From assembly GCA_026129405.1 (NCBI GenBank), contig JAHCID010000001.1, forward strand, positions 1,054,001 to 1,118,000: a DNA stretch of 64,000 bases. Reading direction: 5' to 3'. This DNA comes from a bacterium (GTDB lineage: Bacteria > Desulfobacterota > Binatia > DP-6). Position numbers and translations under genes: made by a program. Below are positions 34,789 to 43,735 of this stretch, piece after piece. Every line of letters starts with the position of its first letter. The stretch's first letter is position 1. Under the pieces are notes generated by a model that searched no databases, was not told the DNA's origin, and worked only from the letters and a program-made list of their open reading frames with translations.

Positions 34789-35601
34789 TCACCGCACGCA
34801 GACGCCCGGGGCGGCGACGACGTTGTCGCGGAAGCGATTGCCGCGGCAGCGCCGCGAGACGATGTCGGGACCCCCGCCGCTGCCGCTCGCCGTGTTGCCG
34901 AGGACGCGGTTGCGCCGGCTGCGCACCTCGATGCCGAAGCCGCCGTTGTCGCGCACCGTGTTCGCGAGCACCCGCGTCGCCGGGGCGCCGACGTCGATGC
35001 CGGATTGCACGTTGCGCGCGGCGGCGCTCGACACGACCGTGTTGCGGGCGCCTTCGGCGACGTCGATGCCGTCCTCGCCGTTGTCGTCGGCGACGCAGCC
35101 CTCGACGCGGTTGCGGCTGCCGCGCAGCTCGAAGCCGTCGTCGGCGTTCGCGTTCGACGTCGTCCGCTGGATGCGGCTGCGATTGCTGCGCGGCTGGACG
35201 TGGACCCCGTCCTCGGCGGCGCCGGTCGAGACCACGTCCTCGACCAGATGGCCGCCGCGGCCGGCGAGGAAGACGTTGGCGTAGCAGCCGCGGACGGTGC
35301 CGTTGCGCAGGACCGCGCCGCGCCCGAACAGCACGATGCCGTCGGGAACCGCGCCGTCGCCGTCCGTGTCGGCGCAGGAGAAGGTGTGGCCGTTCAGGTC
35401 GAGGACGGCGCCGTCGACGGCGAGGGCCCAGTCGCCGCCGTCGCAGGAGCCGACGTCCTGGGTGAGCACGACGGTCGTGCCCGGCGGGAGGACGTCGCCG
35501 CAGGCGATCCGTGCGGCCGCGGCGGCCGGCAGGGCGGCGGTCGCGAGGGCGAGGCCCATCACGAGGCGGATGGGGAAACGGGGGGACAGCGTGCGATCCA
35601 T
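34789..35601 (-). CDS. Secreted right-handed parallel beta-helix repeat protein
   Basis: 270 residues. Signal peptide (MDRTLSPRFPIRLVMGLALA), then a conserved-looking cap with Cys (RIACGDVLPPGTTVVLTQDV) and at least seven ~22-residue coils with the PbH1 rhythm: GIVLFGRGAVLRNGTVRGC, GVHVQPRSNRSRIQRTTSN, GFELRGSRNRVEGCVADDN, GIDVAEGARNTVVSSAAARN, GIEVRSRRNRVLGNTA. Such proteins bind or cleave polysaccharide, but no catalytic residues are evident. GGAGGAAGG precedes the ATG. Divergent from the hybrid kinase. Confidence 0.82.
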   Translation of the reverse strand: MDRTLSPRFPIRLVMGLALATAALPAAAAARIACGDVLPPGTTVVLTQDVGSCDGGDWALAVDGAVLDLNGHTFSCADTDGDGAVPDGIVLFGRGAVLRNGTVRGCYANVFLAGRGGHLVEDVVSTGAAEDGVHVQPRSNRSRIQRTTSNANADDGFELRGSRNRVEGCVADDNGEDGIDVAEGARNTVVSSAAARNVQSGIDVGAPATRVLANTVRDNGGFGIEVRSRRNRVLGNTASGSGGGPDIVSRRCRGNRFRDNVVAAPGVCVR

Positions 35602-35782
35602 GGAGACCTTCCTCCGGCGCCGCCCGCGGGCGGGCATGGCGCTCGTCGTGCGACGTTCCGTGCCGTGGAACGCCGTTCCGCCCGATTCGTGACGCGGGCG
35701 GCCCCGGGTGGGCCTCAAGTCCGGTCGCCGGACGGCCGAAAGCGAGCCGAGGCCCCCCGAGCCGTGGGCCATCCGTTCTCCC

Positions 35783-37882
35783 ATGTCGCCGAGTCCCGTC
35801 CAGCCAGCCGCCGTCGCGCCGGTCGCCCCGGATCCGGCGTCGTTCATCCGCCGGGTCTCGATGCTGGCGTGGTGCGCCGTCGGCAGCAACACGCTCTTCG
35901 AGGCCATCGACCTCGTGAATGGGCGCCCGGGGCTGGCGGGCATCACCGCCGTGCGCGCCGTCGCGGCGTTGGTCGGCCTCTCGGTGGCGCTGCGCTTGCG
36001 GCGCCCGCTGGCGGACGACGCCGTGGTACGGCTGGCGGTCCTCGGCACGACCCTGTCGCTGGTCGCCAACATGGCCATCGGCATCGTCGGGCAGGTGGTC
36101 TTCACCCCGGTGCTGATCACCGCCGCGCTGCCCTTCCTGACGGCCAGCGTGTTTCCGTGGGGCGTCGGCCCGCAGGCGATCGTCGCCGCGACCGCGACCG
36201 CCTGCGCGCTCGCCAACGTGATGCTGGTGCGCGGCGTCGACTCGGGCATCGCCAACTTCGGGGTCGCGGTGCTGATCGGCATGCCGCTCTCGATCCTCAC
36301 CGCGGCGACCCTGGCGCGCGAGCGTGCGGCGCGCACGGCGGCGATGGCCGCGGTCGCGGAGAGCGAGGCACGCTTCCGCACGCTGGCCGAGTCGGCGCCG
36401 GTGATGATCTGGTTCGCCGACCTCGCGCAGACCCTGGTCTTCGCGAACCGCGCGACGCGCGAATTCCTCGGCCTCGACGCGCCGGTCCCCGCGCCCACCT
36501 GGCAGGCGCACGTCGACGCCGAGGGCCTGGCACGCCTGCGCACGCGCGCGGCCGCGCCCGACGAGGTGTGGCGGGGCGAGGTCCGCCTGCGGCGTGCCGA
36601 CGGCGCGTGGCGCTGGATCCTGGTGACGACGCTGCCGCGCCGCGGGAGCGACGGCCGCCGCCTCGGCTGGATCGGCACGGCGGTGGACGTCACCGACCGG
36701 CAGGCGGCGCTCGAGGAGACCAAGCGCGCCCGCGACGTTGCGCTCGACGCGGCACGCACGAAGGCCGTGTTCCTCGCGACCATGAGCCACGAGCTGCGCA
36801 CGCCGATGAACGGCATCCTCGGCATGACCCGGCTCGCGCTCGAGAGCGAGATGAGCGACGAGGCGCGCGAGCACGTCGCGACGGTGCGCTCGTCGGCCGA
36901 GGCGCTGCTGACCGTCATCAACGACGTGCTCGACTTCTCCAAGGTCGAGGCCGGCAAGCTGAGCCTCGAGACGCTGCCGTTCGCGCTGCGCCCGCTGCTC
37001 GACGACACGCTGCGCGCCTTCGCGCCGATCTGCGACGAGAAGGGCCTCACCCTCGGCTGCGACGTCGCCGCGGACGTGCCCGACGGGCTCGCCGGCGATC
37101 CCGGCCGCCTGCGCCAGATACTGGTCAACCTCCTCGGCAACGCGGTCAAGTTCACGCCCGAGGGCGCCGTGCGCGTCAGCGTCGAGCGCGCGGGCGCCGA
37201 CGCCGACGGCGTCGCGCTGCGCTTCGCCATCGCCGACACCGGCATCGGCATCCCGCCGGAGCAGGTCGACCGGGTGTTCGCCGCGTTCACCCAGGCCGAC
37301 GACACCACGACGCGGCGGTTCGGCGGCACCGGGCTCGGCCTCGCGATCACGCGCCAGTTGGTGACGCTGATGGGCGGCGCCATCGGCCTCGAGAGCACGC
37401 CGGGCCGCGGCAGCACGTTCCACTTCACCGCCCACTTCGGCCGCGCCGACGTCGCCGCGGCGACCGCCGCGCCCGTCGTTCCCTCGCCGGCCGTGCGGCC
37501 GCTGCGCGTGCTGCTGGCCGAGGACAACCGGGTGAACCAGCAGGTCGCCGTACGTGTGCTCGAGAAGCGCGGCCATACGGTCGTCGTCGCCGACGACGGT
37601 CGCGTCGCCGTCGAGCGTGCAGGCGCCGAGCCCTTCGACCTGATCCTCATGGACATGCAGATGCCGGAGATGGACGGGCTCGAGGCGACGGCCGCCATCC
37701 GTGCCGTCGAGGCCGCTTCGAGACGGCGGGTGCCGATCGTGGCCATGACCGCCAACGCCCTGGTGGGCGATCGCGAGCGCTGTCTCGCCGCCGGCATGGA
37801 CGATTATCTGGCCAAGCCCATAGACTTCTCCGAGCTGGATCGCGTGCTCGCACGCTACGGCGCCGTCGGCCGCGCCGCCTGA
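35783..37882 (+). CDS. Hybrid sensor histidine kinase with receiver domain
   Basis: 699 residues from the ATG at 35783; an upstream GTG at 35708 is possible. The N-terminal ~190 residues hold about six membrane helices ([38 protein letters not shown]). Then a PAS domain ([19 protein letters not shown]), HisKA with phosphoacceptor in [15 protein letters not shown], HATPase with N-box [16 protein letters not shown]1 DTGIGIP and G2 GGTGLGLAI, and a C-terminal receiver with phospho-acceptor Asp in [16 protein letters not shown] and AKPI. A phosphorelay kinase of the BarA/ArcB-like type; no Hpt domain or response regulator is adjacent. Confidence 0.92.
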   Translation: MSPSPVQPAAVAPVAPDPASFIRRVSMLAWCAVGSNTLFEAIDLVNGRPGLAGITAVRAVAALVGLSVALRLRRPLADDAVVRLAVLGTTLSLVANMAIGIVGQVVFTPVLITAALPFLTASVFPWGVGPQAIVAATATACALANVMLVRGVDSGIANFGVAVLIGMPLSILTAATLARERAARTAAMAAVAESEARFRTLAESAPVMIWFADLAQTLVFANRATREFLGLDAPVPAPTWQAHVDAEGLARLRTRAAAPDEVWRGEVRLRRADGAWRWILVTTLPRRGSDGRRLGWIGTAVDVTDRQAALEETKRARDVALDAARTKAVFLATMSHELRTPMNGILGMTRLALESEMSDEAREHVATVRSSAEALLTVINDVLDFSKVEAGKLSLETLPFALRPLLDDTLRAFAPICDEKGLTLGCDVAADVPDGLAGDPGRLRQILVNLLGNAVKFTPEGAVRVSVERAGADADGVALRFAIADTGIGIPPEQVDRVFAAFTQADDTTTRRFGGTGLGLAITRQLVTLMGGAIGLESTPGRGSTFHFTAHFGRADVAAATAAPVVPSPAVRPLRVLLAEDNRVNQQVAVRVLEKRGHTVVVADDGRVAVERAGAEPFDLILMDMQMPEMDGLEATAAIRAVEAASRRRVPIVAMTANALVGDRERCLAAGMDDYLAKPIDFSELDRVLARYGAVGRAA

Positions 37883-37987
37883 TCCCAGCTCGGCCCATCG
37901 GGGCGCCCGCCGCCCGCCGGCAGACGTCGAACAAACGTCTTGCCAAGAGGCGGCCGACCCCGTACCGCTCCCGAAGGATCCTCCACG

Positions 37988-40081
37988 GTGGCGCGGCTGG
38001 GGCAGAGGAGTGCGCTGCGAATCGCCGGGACGTGGGTGGTCGCAGCGTGCACGATCGGCGGTCTCGCGGCTGCCGGCGCCCTCCTGTCCCCGACCCTCCA
38101 GGCGTTGCCCGAGGTCGAGCAGCTGCGCGAGTACCACCCGCCCGGCGTGACCCGCATCCTGGCGGCCGACGGCACGCTCGTCGGCGAGCTGTGGGAGGAG
38201 CGGCGTCTCCCCGTGCCGCTCGCGCGGGTGCCGTTGCACGTGCGGCAGGCGTTCCTCGCCGCCGAGGACGTCGGCTTCTACGGCCACTGGGGCATCGACG
38301 TGCGCGGCGTCGCGCGCGCGGCGTGGGTGAACCTCCAGCGCGGTGGCGTCGCGCAGGGCGGCAGCACGATCACGCAGCAGATCGTGAAGGCGCTGCTCCT
38401 CGGCCCCGAGCGCAGCTGGACGCGCAAGACGAAGGAGCTCGTCCTCGCCTTGCACCTCGAGCACGTGCTCGGGAAGGACGAGATCCTCGCCCTCTACCTG
38501 AACCAGATCTACTTCGGCCGCGGCGCCTACGGCGTCCAGGCCGCCGCCGAGGCGTTCTTCGCGAAGGACGTCGCCGATCTGACCGCGGCGGAGGCGGCGC
38601 TGCTCGCGTCGCTGCCGCGCGCGCCGACGCACTACGACCCCGACCGTCGCCCGAAGCGGGCCCGTGCGCGCCAGGAGTGGGTGCTCGCGCGCATGCACCG
38701 CGCGGGTTTCCTCTCGACGGTCGAGTGGCTCGCGGCGCGCGAGCAGCCGACGGTGCTGGCTCCGCGCCGCACGCCGCCCGCGGTGCTCGCCGCGCCCTGG
38801 TACGTCGAGCACGTGCGCCGCGTCCTCGAGGAGCACTACGGCAACGCCGCCCGCCAGCTCGGGCTCACGGTATGGACGGCGCTCGACCTCGGCATGCAGG
38901 CCAAGGCCGAGGCGGCGCTGCGCGACGGGCTGGTGGTGGTCGACCGGCGCCAGCCGCACCGGCGCGGCCGCCCACGCGCCGCCGAGCCGACGATCGAGGG
39001 CGCGCTCGTCGCCATGGTGCCCGGGACGGGCGAGGTGACGGCGCTCGTCGGCGGCTGGGATCCGGCCCGCAGCCAGTGGAACCGCGCGACGCAGGCGCGC
39101 CGGCAACCCGGGTCGGCGTTCAAGCCGCTCGTCTACGCCGCGGCGCTCGAGCACGGCTTCACGGCGACCTCGCGCGTCCTCGACGGGCCGATCACCTTCG
39201 GGCGCGGGCGCGGCGCATGGAGCCCGCAGAACTACGGCGGCCGCTACTACGGGCGCGTGAGCCTGCGCGAGGCGCTGGCCCGCTCCCTCAACACGGTGAG
39301 CGTGCGGCTCCTCGACGGCATCGGCCTCGACGATGCGCTCGCCACCTTCGTGAAGTTCGGCATCCCCGGTCCGCTGCCGAAGAACCTGTCGATCGCGCTC
39401 GGTACGCACGAGGTGACCCTGCTCGACCTCGTCGCCGCCTACAGCGTCTTTCCGAACCTCGGCGAGCGCGTCGAGCCCGTGTTCGTGACCGAGGTGCGCA
39501 ACGCGGCCGGCGAGCGCGTGCCGTTCCCCGGCACGCTCGGCGAGCGCCGTACGAAGGTCATGGACCCGGCCCCGGCCTACGTGATGACGAGCCTCCTCGA
39601 GAGCGTCGTCACGCGCGGCTCGGGGCGCGAAGCGGCGTCGCTCGGGCGGCCGGCCGCGGGCAAGACCGGGACGACGAACGACGCCAAGGACGCCTGGTTC
39701 ATCGGCTACACGGCCGAGCTGCTCGCCGGCGTGTGGGTGGGCTACGACGACGCCCGCCCGATGGGGGCGCGCGAGACCGGCGGCCGGGCGGCCACGCCCA
39801 TCTGGACCGACTTCATGGCCCGCGCGCTGGCCGACGTCCCCATCGGCGACTTCACCGTCCCGCAGGACGTGCTCTTCGTGAACGTCGAGCCCTGGTCGGG
39901 CCTGCGCGCGACCGCGGGGACGCCCGCGCGCCTCGAGCCCTTCGTGCAGGGCACGGAGCCCACCGAGTTCGCGCGCGTCCGCATCCCGAAGCCGGAGCCG
40001 GAGGCCGAGGAGCCGCCGGTCGCGACGGCGCCGCAGTACGTCGACGCGACGGCGAGCGCGCCGCCCCCGCCCGTGCCCTGA
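37988..40081 (+). CDS. Class A penicillin-binding protein (PBP1-like)
   Basis: 697 residues from the GTG at 37988, preceded by AAGGA. One N-terminal membrane anchor (LRIAGTWVVAACTIGGLAAAG). Glycosyltransferase GT51: catalytic Glu in AAEDVGFYGHWGID, GGSTITQQIVKALLLG, RKTKELVLALHLE. Transpeptidase: SxxK nucleophile GSAFKPLVY, SxN motif in ARSLNTVSVR, KTG motif GKTGTTND. It polymerises and crosslinks peptidoglycan in the periplasm. The C-terminus ends in a Pro/Ala/Glu-rich tail. The gap from the kinase stop (37883-37987) holds a weak AGACGT/ACGTCT hairpin at 37922-37940 and nothing else. Confidence 0.93.
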   Translation: MARLGQRSALRIAGTWVVAACTIGGLAAAGALLSPTLQALPEVEQLREYHPPGVTRILAADGTLVGELWEERRLPVPLARVPLHVRQAFLAAEDVGFYGHWGIDVRGVARAAWVNLQRGGVAQGGSTITQQIVKALLLGPERSWTRKTKELVLALHLEHVLGKDEILALYLNQIYFGRGAYGVQAAAEAFFAKDVADLTAAEAALLASLPRAPTHYDPDRRPKRARARQEWVLARMHRAGFLSTVEWLAAREQPTVLAPRRTPPAVLAAPWYVEHVRRVLEEHYGNAARQLGLTVWTALDLGMQAKAEAALRDGLVVVDRRQPHRRGRPRAAEPTIEGALVAMVPGTGEVTALVGGWDPARSQWNRATQARRQPGSAFKPLVYAAALEHGFTATSRVLDGPITFGRGRGAWSPQNYGGRYYGRVSLREALARSLNTVSVRLLDGIGLDDALATFVKFGIPGPLPKNLSIALGTHEVTLLDLVAAYSVFPNLGERVEPVFVTEVRNAAGERVPFPGTLGERRTKVMDPAPAYVMTSLLESVVTRGSGREAASLGRPAAGKTGTTNDAKDAWFIGYTAELLAGVWVGYDDARPMGARETGGRAATPIWTDFMARALADVPIGDFTVPQDVLFVNVEPWSGLRATAGTPARLEPFVQGTEPTEFARVRIPKPEPEAEEPPVATAPQYVDATASAPPPPVP

Positions 40082-40098
40082 CCCGGCGGGCGTCGCGC

Positions 40099-40623
40099 TC
40101 AGCCGCGCAGCAGGGCCCAGCCGAGAACGCCGCAGCCGAGGATCAGCCAGGCGGGGTTCGGCTTGCGCCACAGCAGCAGCACGGTGACGGCGCCGGCCAT
40201 GGCGATCGTGCGCGGGTCGTTCACGGCGATGCGCCCGATCGTGATGGTGCCGGCGAGCATGAGCCCGATCGAGATCGGCGCGAGACCGCGTTGGATCGAC
40301 TCGCGCCACGGCCAGCCCTCGAGCCGGTCCCAGAGCCGCCCGGTGGCGTAAGTGAGGACGCTCGCCGGCAGAAAGAACCCGAGCAGCGCCACCAACGCGC
40401 CGGGGACTCCGGCGATGCGCTCGCCGATCACCTGCACCATGAGCATGTTCGGCCCCGGCGCGAGCTGGCCGAGGCTGTATATCTCGACGAACTGGTCGGC
40501 GGTGAGCCAGTGGTGCGCCGCGACCACCGAAGCCTTCATCTCGGGCAGCACGGCGGCGCCGCCGCCGACGGCCAGCAGCGAGAGGACGCCGAACGCGCCG
40601 GCGATCTGGAGCAGCGTGCTCAT
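40099..40623 (-). CDS. Chromate transporter, C-terminal-half-type subunit
   Basis: 174 residues with about five membrane helices. CHR domain marks: FGVLSLLAVGGGAAVLPEMK, WLTADQFVEIYSLGQLAPGPNM and GFFLPASVLTYATGRLWDR. In many bacteria ChrA carries two such domains in one ~400-residue chain; here they are two short proteins encoded by overlapping genes (ATGA with the upstream partner), as in the short-chain CHR pairs that work as a heterodimer. Expected to export chromate or move another oxyanion. Confidence 0.9.
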   Translation of the reverse strand: MSTLLQIAGAFGVLSLLAVGGGAAVLPEMKASVVAAHHWLTADQFVEIYSLGQLAPGPNMLMVQVIGERIAGVPGALVALLGFFLPASVLTYATGRLWDRLEGWPWRESIQRGLAPISIGLMLAGTITIGRIAVNDPRTIAMAGAVTVLLLWRKPNPAWLILGCGVLGWALLRG

Positions 40624-41183
40624 GCGTCGCGCCGGGGCCGGTACCACCAGATCGCGAGCGGGCCGAGCGTGAAGAGCACGATCGGCAGGGCGACGTGGAA
40701 GACGCTGACCGCCGCCGTAGTCGCCGCCACGAAGGCGACGTCGGCGACGCCGCTCATCTCCTTGCGGCCGAGCTGATAGGTCGTGGCGAGGAGGAGCCCC
40801 GTCGCCGCGGCGGCGACGCCGGCGAGCGCCGCGGTGACCGCCGGCTTCGCGCCGTGTGCGCCGTAGAGCGCTCCCAGGACGAACAGCAGCGCGCTGCCGG
40901 GGAGACACATGCCGAGGAAGGCCGCGACGGCGCCGGGCACACCGCGCAGCCGGCTGCCGACGAGGATGCTCATGTTGGTGGCGTTCAGCCCGGGCAGCGT
41001 CTGGCTGATCTCCAGCGCGCACATGAAGGCGTCGTCGTCGAGCCAGCGGCGCTGGACGACGAGCCCCTGCCGCAGATAGGCCACCACGCCGCCGCCGAAG
41101 CTGGTGGCGCCCATCACGAGGAAGGCCGAGAAGATCTCGGCGAGCGACGGCGGCGGCGCCGGCGCCGCCGAACCGTCACTCAC
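40620..41183 (-). CDS. Chromate transporter, N-terminal-half-type subunit
   Basis: 187 residues, CHR domain: FLVMGATSFGGGVVAYLRQG, WLDDDAFMCALEISQTLPG (with the ISQTLPGLNATNM signature) and FLGMCLPGSALLFVLGALYG. It pairs with the following short CHR protein. Its start lies 8 bases inside the end of the CYTH-like gene, so it is the third gene of a sulfotransferase-CYTH-CHR-CHR operon. Sulfate and chromate are structural analogues, so the CHR pair might handle sulfate in this context (inference). Confidence 0.9.
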   Translation of the reverse strand: MSDGSAAPAPPPSLAEIFSAFLVMGATSFGGGVVAYLRQGLVVQRRWLDDDAFMCALEISQTLPGLNATNMSILVGSRLRGVPGAVAAFLGMCLPGSALLFVLGALYGAHGAKPAVTAALAGVAAAATGLLLATTYQLGRKEMSGVADVAFVAATTAAVSVFHVALPIVLFTLGPLAIWWYRPRRDA

Positions 41184-42060
41184 GGTTGCGCACGCCGCCG
41201 GCGCCCATCGCGTAGACGATGCGCGTCTTCGTGGTCCCGAGCTGGACCCAGTCGCGGACGCCGTGCTGGAGGGCGACGAAGAACTTCTCGGCCCGCCGGC
41301 TCGCCTTGGAGTGCAGCTCGTCGCCGCGCGCGAACTTGCACTGGAAGGCGAACTCGCCGACCAGCGGCTTCTCGTCGGCCCGGCGCCGCCAGACCGCGAC
41401 GTTGGCCTTCGCCGCGATGCCGTGGCCGAAGTGCAGCTCGCCGAGGTCGTGCAGCACCTCCTCGACGGCGACGTCGTTCACGAGCGCCAGCGTGCGCTCG
41501 CAGAGCTGCACGCCGTGCAGGCACGGAAACGTGGTCGTCGGGTGCTTCACCGCGGCGTCGACGTCGTCGTGCGGCAGCTCGAGGACGGCGTTGTGGGAGT
41601 AGAGACAGCGCATGCCGCCGAGGCGGTCGGTGAGCGGCAGCAGCTCCTCCTTGAACTTGATCCGCGCCTCGCCCGCGCCGTGCGGCCGCACGTCGACCGC
41701 CGCGGCGACGTCGACGTCGGGATGGCGGAACTTGAGCGCCAGCTCGGGCGTGGCGATGGGGAAGCCGTCCTCGAAGCGGGTGCGGCGGCGCAGGATGAAG
41801 TGCTGGTTGTAGAGGTCGAAATCGTGCGTGTCGTAGAAGACGACCTCGCGCACCTGGTTCTCGGTCGACTCCACCTGATCGGTGAAGAGCGCGACCTCGA
41901 GCTCCTCGGCCGCGTGCCGCAGCAGCTTGCCGAACTGCTTGAAGTGGTGCGCCTCGGTGAAGTGGTCCGGCTTCAGGAGGATCTTGAACTCACGGTAGTG
42001 CACCGCATCGAGCGGGTGCCCGTCCGAGTACGTCTTCTCCGCGTGTCGTTGCGCGCTCAC
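41176..42060 (-). CDS. CYTH-like (triphosphate tunnel-type) protein
   Basis: 294 residues, GTG start preceded by GGGAGG. The sequence has the tunnel-fold rhythm: YREFKILLKPDHFTE, REVVFYDTHDFDLYNQHFIL, RRRTRFEDGFPIATPELALK, FRHPD, EARIKFKEELL, FAFQCKFAR. Alternating Glu/Arg/Lys residues would line a polyanion-binding tunnel, as in CYTH and VTC-type enzymes that act on triphosphate or polyphosphate. Assignment is from pattern rather than a close family match. Nineteen bases separate it from the upstream sulfotransferase gene. Confidence 0.65.
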   Translation of the reverse strand: MSAQRHAEKTYSDGHPLDAVHYREFKILLKPDHFTEAHHFKQFGKLLRHAAEELEVALFTDQVESTENQVREVVFYDTHDFDLYNQHFILRRRTRFEDGFPIATPELALKFRHPDVDVAAAVDVRPHGAGEARIKFKEELLPLTDRLGGMRCLYSHNAVLELPHDDVDAAVKHPTTTFPCLHGVQLCERTLALVNDVAVEEVLHDLGELHFGHGIAAKANVAVWRRRADEKPLVGEFAFQCKFARGDELHSKASRRAEKFFVALQHGVRDWVQLGTTKTRIVYAMGAGGVRNRE

Positions 42061-42079
42061 GCCGCCCCCCCTCCCGTGC

Positions 42080-42955
42080 TCAGCGGGCCACGTCGATCGC
42101 GTCCATGAGGCGCCGCGTCTCGAGCGTGAGCTGGTCCTCGGAGAAGAGCTCGCGCCAGCCGTTCGCCATGGCCGGGTCGATGCGGTCGTGCTTGTGGAAG
42201 TTCGGGTCGCCGAGGTGGACGTTCATCACCTTGCGGGCCCCGCACGCCTCGAGCATGGCGGGCTCGAGCGGCACGCCGATCGCCGCGCACAGCCGCTCCA
42301 CCTGCCGCTCCGGATCGGTCACGAGGTCCTCGAAGCGGATGCGGCACTGCCGATCCTCGGGGACCCAGGCGAGGAACTCGCGGATGATCGTCTGCTGGAG
42401 CACCCACTTGATCTCGCGCTGGCGGGCGAGCGGCGAGAGGCCCCCCGCGAGATACTGGTCGAAGCCCTCGACGACGCTGTCGCGCGCCCAGCGGGCCCAG
42501 CCGCGCGGCGAGCCGTCGTGGTGCTCGCGGTGCTTCAGGCGTACGTGCGACTCGATCACGGCGAGCGGATGGCGCACGAGCCAGATGTAGAACGGATCGA
42601 GCGGCCGCGAGCGGCGCAGGGTCTCGCCGTCGTTCGCGTAGGCGGGGGTCTTGTCGAGCAGGATCTGCTCGGGACCGAGGAACGAGAGCAGCCAGCGGTA
42701 GACCTCGAGCATGTCGAGATCGCGGCAGTGGGCGGTGATCTCGGCGGCGCTCTTCGGCTGGCCGACCAGGTCGAAGAACTCGACCAGGCTCTCCATCGCC
42801 ACCGACTTGAGCTCGAGGAAGCTGTGGAAGTCGGGGTAGCGCATGAGGAACATCTCCGCGGGCGCGACCACGCGCCCGTTGGCGCCCAGGATCACCCGGG
42901 TCAGGGTCGACCCGGACCGCTCGGAGCTCAGAATGAACAGCAGGCGAGTAGTCAC
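42080..42955 (-). CDS. Sulfotransferase family protein (PAPS-dependent)
   Basis: 291 residues from the GTG at 42955. The 5'-phosphosulfate loop SSERSGSTLTRVIL is at the N-terminus, and the 3'-phosphate binding motif LVRHPLAVIESHVRLK contains the expected Arg and Ser. FEDLVTDPERQVERLCAAIG is the conserved C-terminal strand-helix of the sulfotransferase family. It transfers sulfate from PAPS to a hydroxyl or amine of an unknown acceptor. First gene of a four-gene operon. Upstream (42956-43082) nothing is clear. Confidence 0.88.
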   Translation of the reverse strand: MTTRLLFILSSERSGSTLTRVILGANGRVVAPAEMFLMRYPDFHSFLELKSVAMESLVEFFDLVGQPKSAAEITAHCRDLDMLEVYRWLLSFLGPEQILLDKTPAYANDGETLRRSRPLDPFYIWLVRHPLAVIESHVRLKHREHHDGSPRGWARWARDSVVEGFDQYLAGGLSPLARQREIKWVLQQTIIREFLAWVPEDRQCRIRFEDLVTDPERQVERLCAAIGVPLEPAMLEACGARKVMNVHLGDPNFHKHDRIDPAMANGWRELFSEDQLTLETRRLMDAIDVAR

Positions 42956-43082
42956 GACCCTACCACCATCTATGCCGGCGCGCAGAGTGCAAGCAGGCGG
43001 TCGGCAGAAGCCGGATCGCGGCCCGCGGGCGCCCGGACCGTTGCCGGGGTACACGGGCAGGAGTAGGGCACCAGGCGACGTG

Positions 43083-43406
43083 GTGCGTGCGCTTCTCGGC
43101 CTGCTGATCGCGCTCCTCCTGGGGCTGGCGCCCGGGCTGGTGCTCGCGCGGCTCACGTCGGGGGACCACCCCGGCGCGCACGTCGGGCGGGTCGGCCTCG
43201 CGGCTTCCGGGGTCGCGCTCGGCTCCCGACTGGCGGACCTCGCACCCCTCCCGGGGGAGCCGGGCCGGCCGATCGTTCGCGCGGTCCCGGCCGCGCGGGC
43301 GCCGCGCCTGGTCGCCCGCTGGCGTTGCCAGGCGAGGGATTGCACCGGCGTGCGGCAGCGTCTCCGTCCGGGTCGCGCCCACGTCGTCGCCGACGCCGGC
43401 CACTAG
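43083..43406 (+). CDS. Possible small membrane protein, weak
   Basis: A 107-residue frame beginning at a GTG: VRALLGLLIALLLGLAPGLV is a convincing membrane or signal helix, but the remainder is Arg/Pro/Ala-rich with codon use hard to distinguish from noise in this GC-rich DNA. Two Cys (WRCQARDCTG) occur near the end. No good ribosome binding site. It lies in the 519-bp gap between the sulfotransferase operon and the zinc-ribbon gene, which otherwise seems empty. Confidence 0.25.
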   Translation: MRALLGLLIALLLGLAPGLVLARLTSGDHPGAHVGRVGLAASGVALGSRLADLAPLPGEPGRPIVRAVPAARAPRLVARWRCQARDCTGVRQRLRPGRAHVVADAGH

Positions 43407-43474
43407 CGTCGCCCGTCTCGCCCACCCACGTGTGCGGGCGTCGCCCGCACCCCGACGAGCGAGTGGAGCAGCAG

Positions 43475-43735
43475 ATGGAACGAGGGCAGCGCGCGCCGGA
43501 TCGGCGCTGGTGGGAGTCGCGGCGTTGTGCCGTGTGCGACGAACGGATCGGTCGCGTTCGGCCCTGGCAGGAACGGCCGCGACTCGTCTCCCCCGATGGG
43601 CGGGCATGCGACCCCCGCACGGTCGAGCCGGCGGCCGCCGACGCGGTGCTCGCGACGCACCATCTGGCGTGCGGGAGCTGCTTCGTCGGCCGATGGGCGG
43701 ACGTGCTGGCGTTGGTGCAGCGTCATGCGGTCTGA
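43475..43735 (+). CDS. Small putative zinc-ribbon protein
   Basis: 86 residues. CAVCDERIGRV in the N-terminal half and HLACGSCFVGRW in the C-terminal half give two C-x2-C knuckles about 45 residues apart, a likely structural zinc site. GGAG lies 6-7 bases before the ATG at 43475. A GTG at 43463 would also be in frame. The next gene (acetyltransferase-like) overlaps by 11 bases, suggesting co-translation. No family is recognised. Confidence 0.55.
   Translation: MERGQRAPDRRWWESRRCAVCDERIGRVRPWQERPRLVSPDGRACDPRTVEPAAADAVLATHHLACGSCFVGRWADVLALVQRHAV

Noticed and set aside
35708-35782. N-terminal extension of the hybrid kinase from the GTG at 35708
   Set aside because: The added residues are Arg/Pro/Glu-rich without a membrane segment and no ribosome binding site supports this start; not excluded.
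37922-37940. AGACGT/ACGTCT hairpin as terminator of the kinase gene
   Set aside because: Only a 6-bp stem, 40 bases after the stop and without a U-tract; mentioned but not called.
32207-40309. A 2700-codon open frame on the minus strand, and others of 1000-1900 codons on both strands
   Set aside because: They run antisense to well-supported genes (hybrid kinase, penicillin-binding protein), are dominated by Arg, Ala, Gly and Pro, and arise because stop codons are rare in 72 percent GC DNA.
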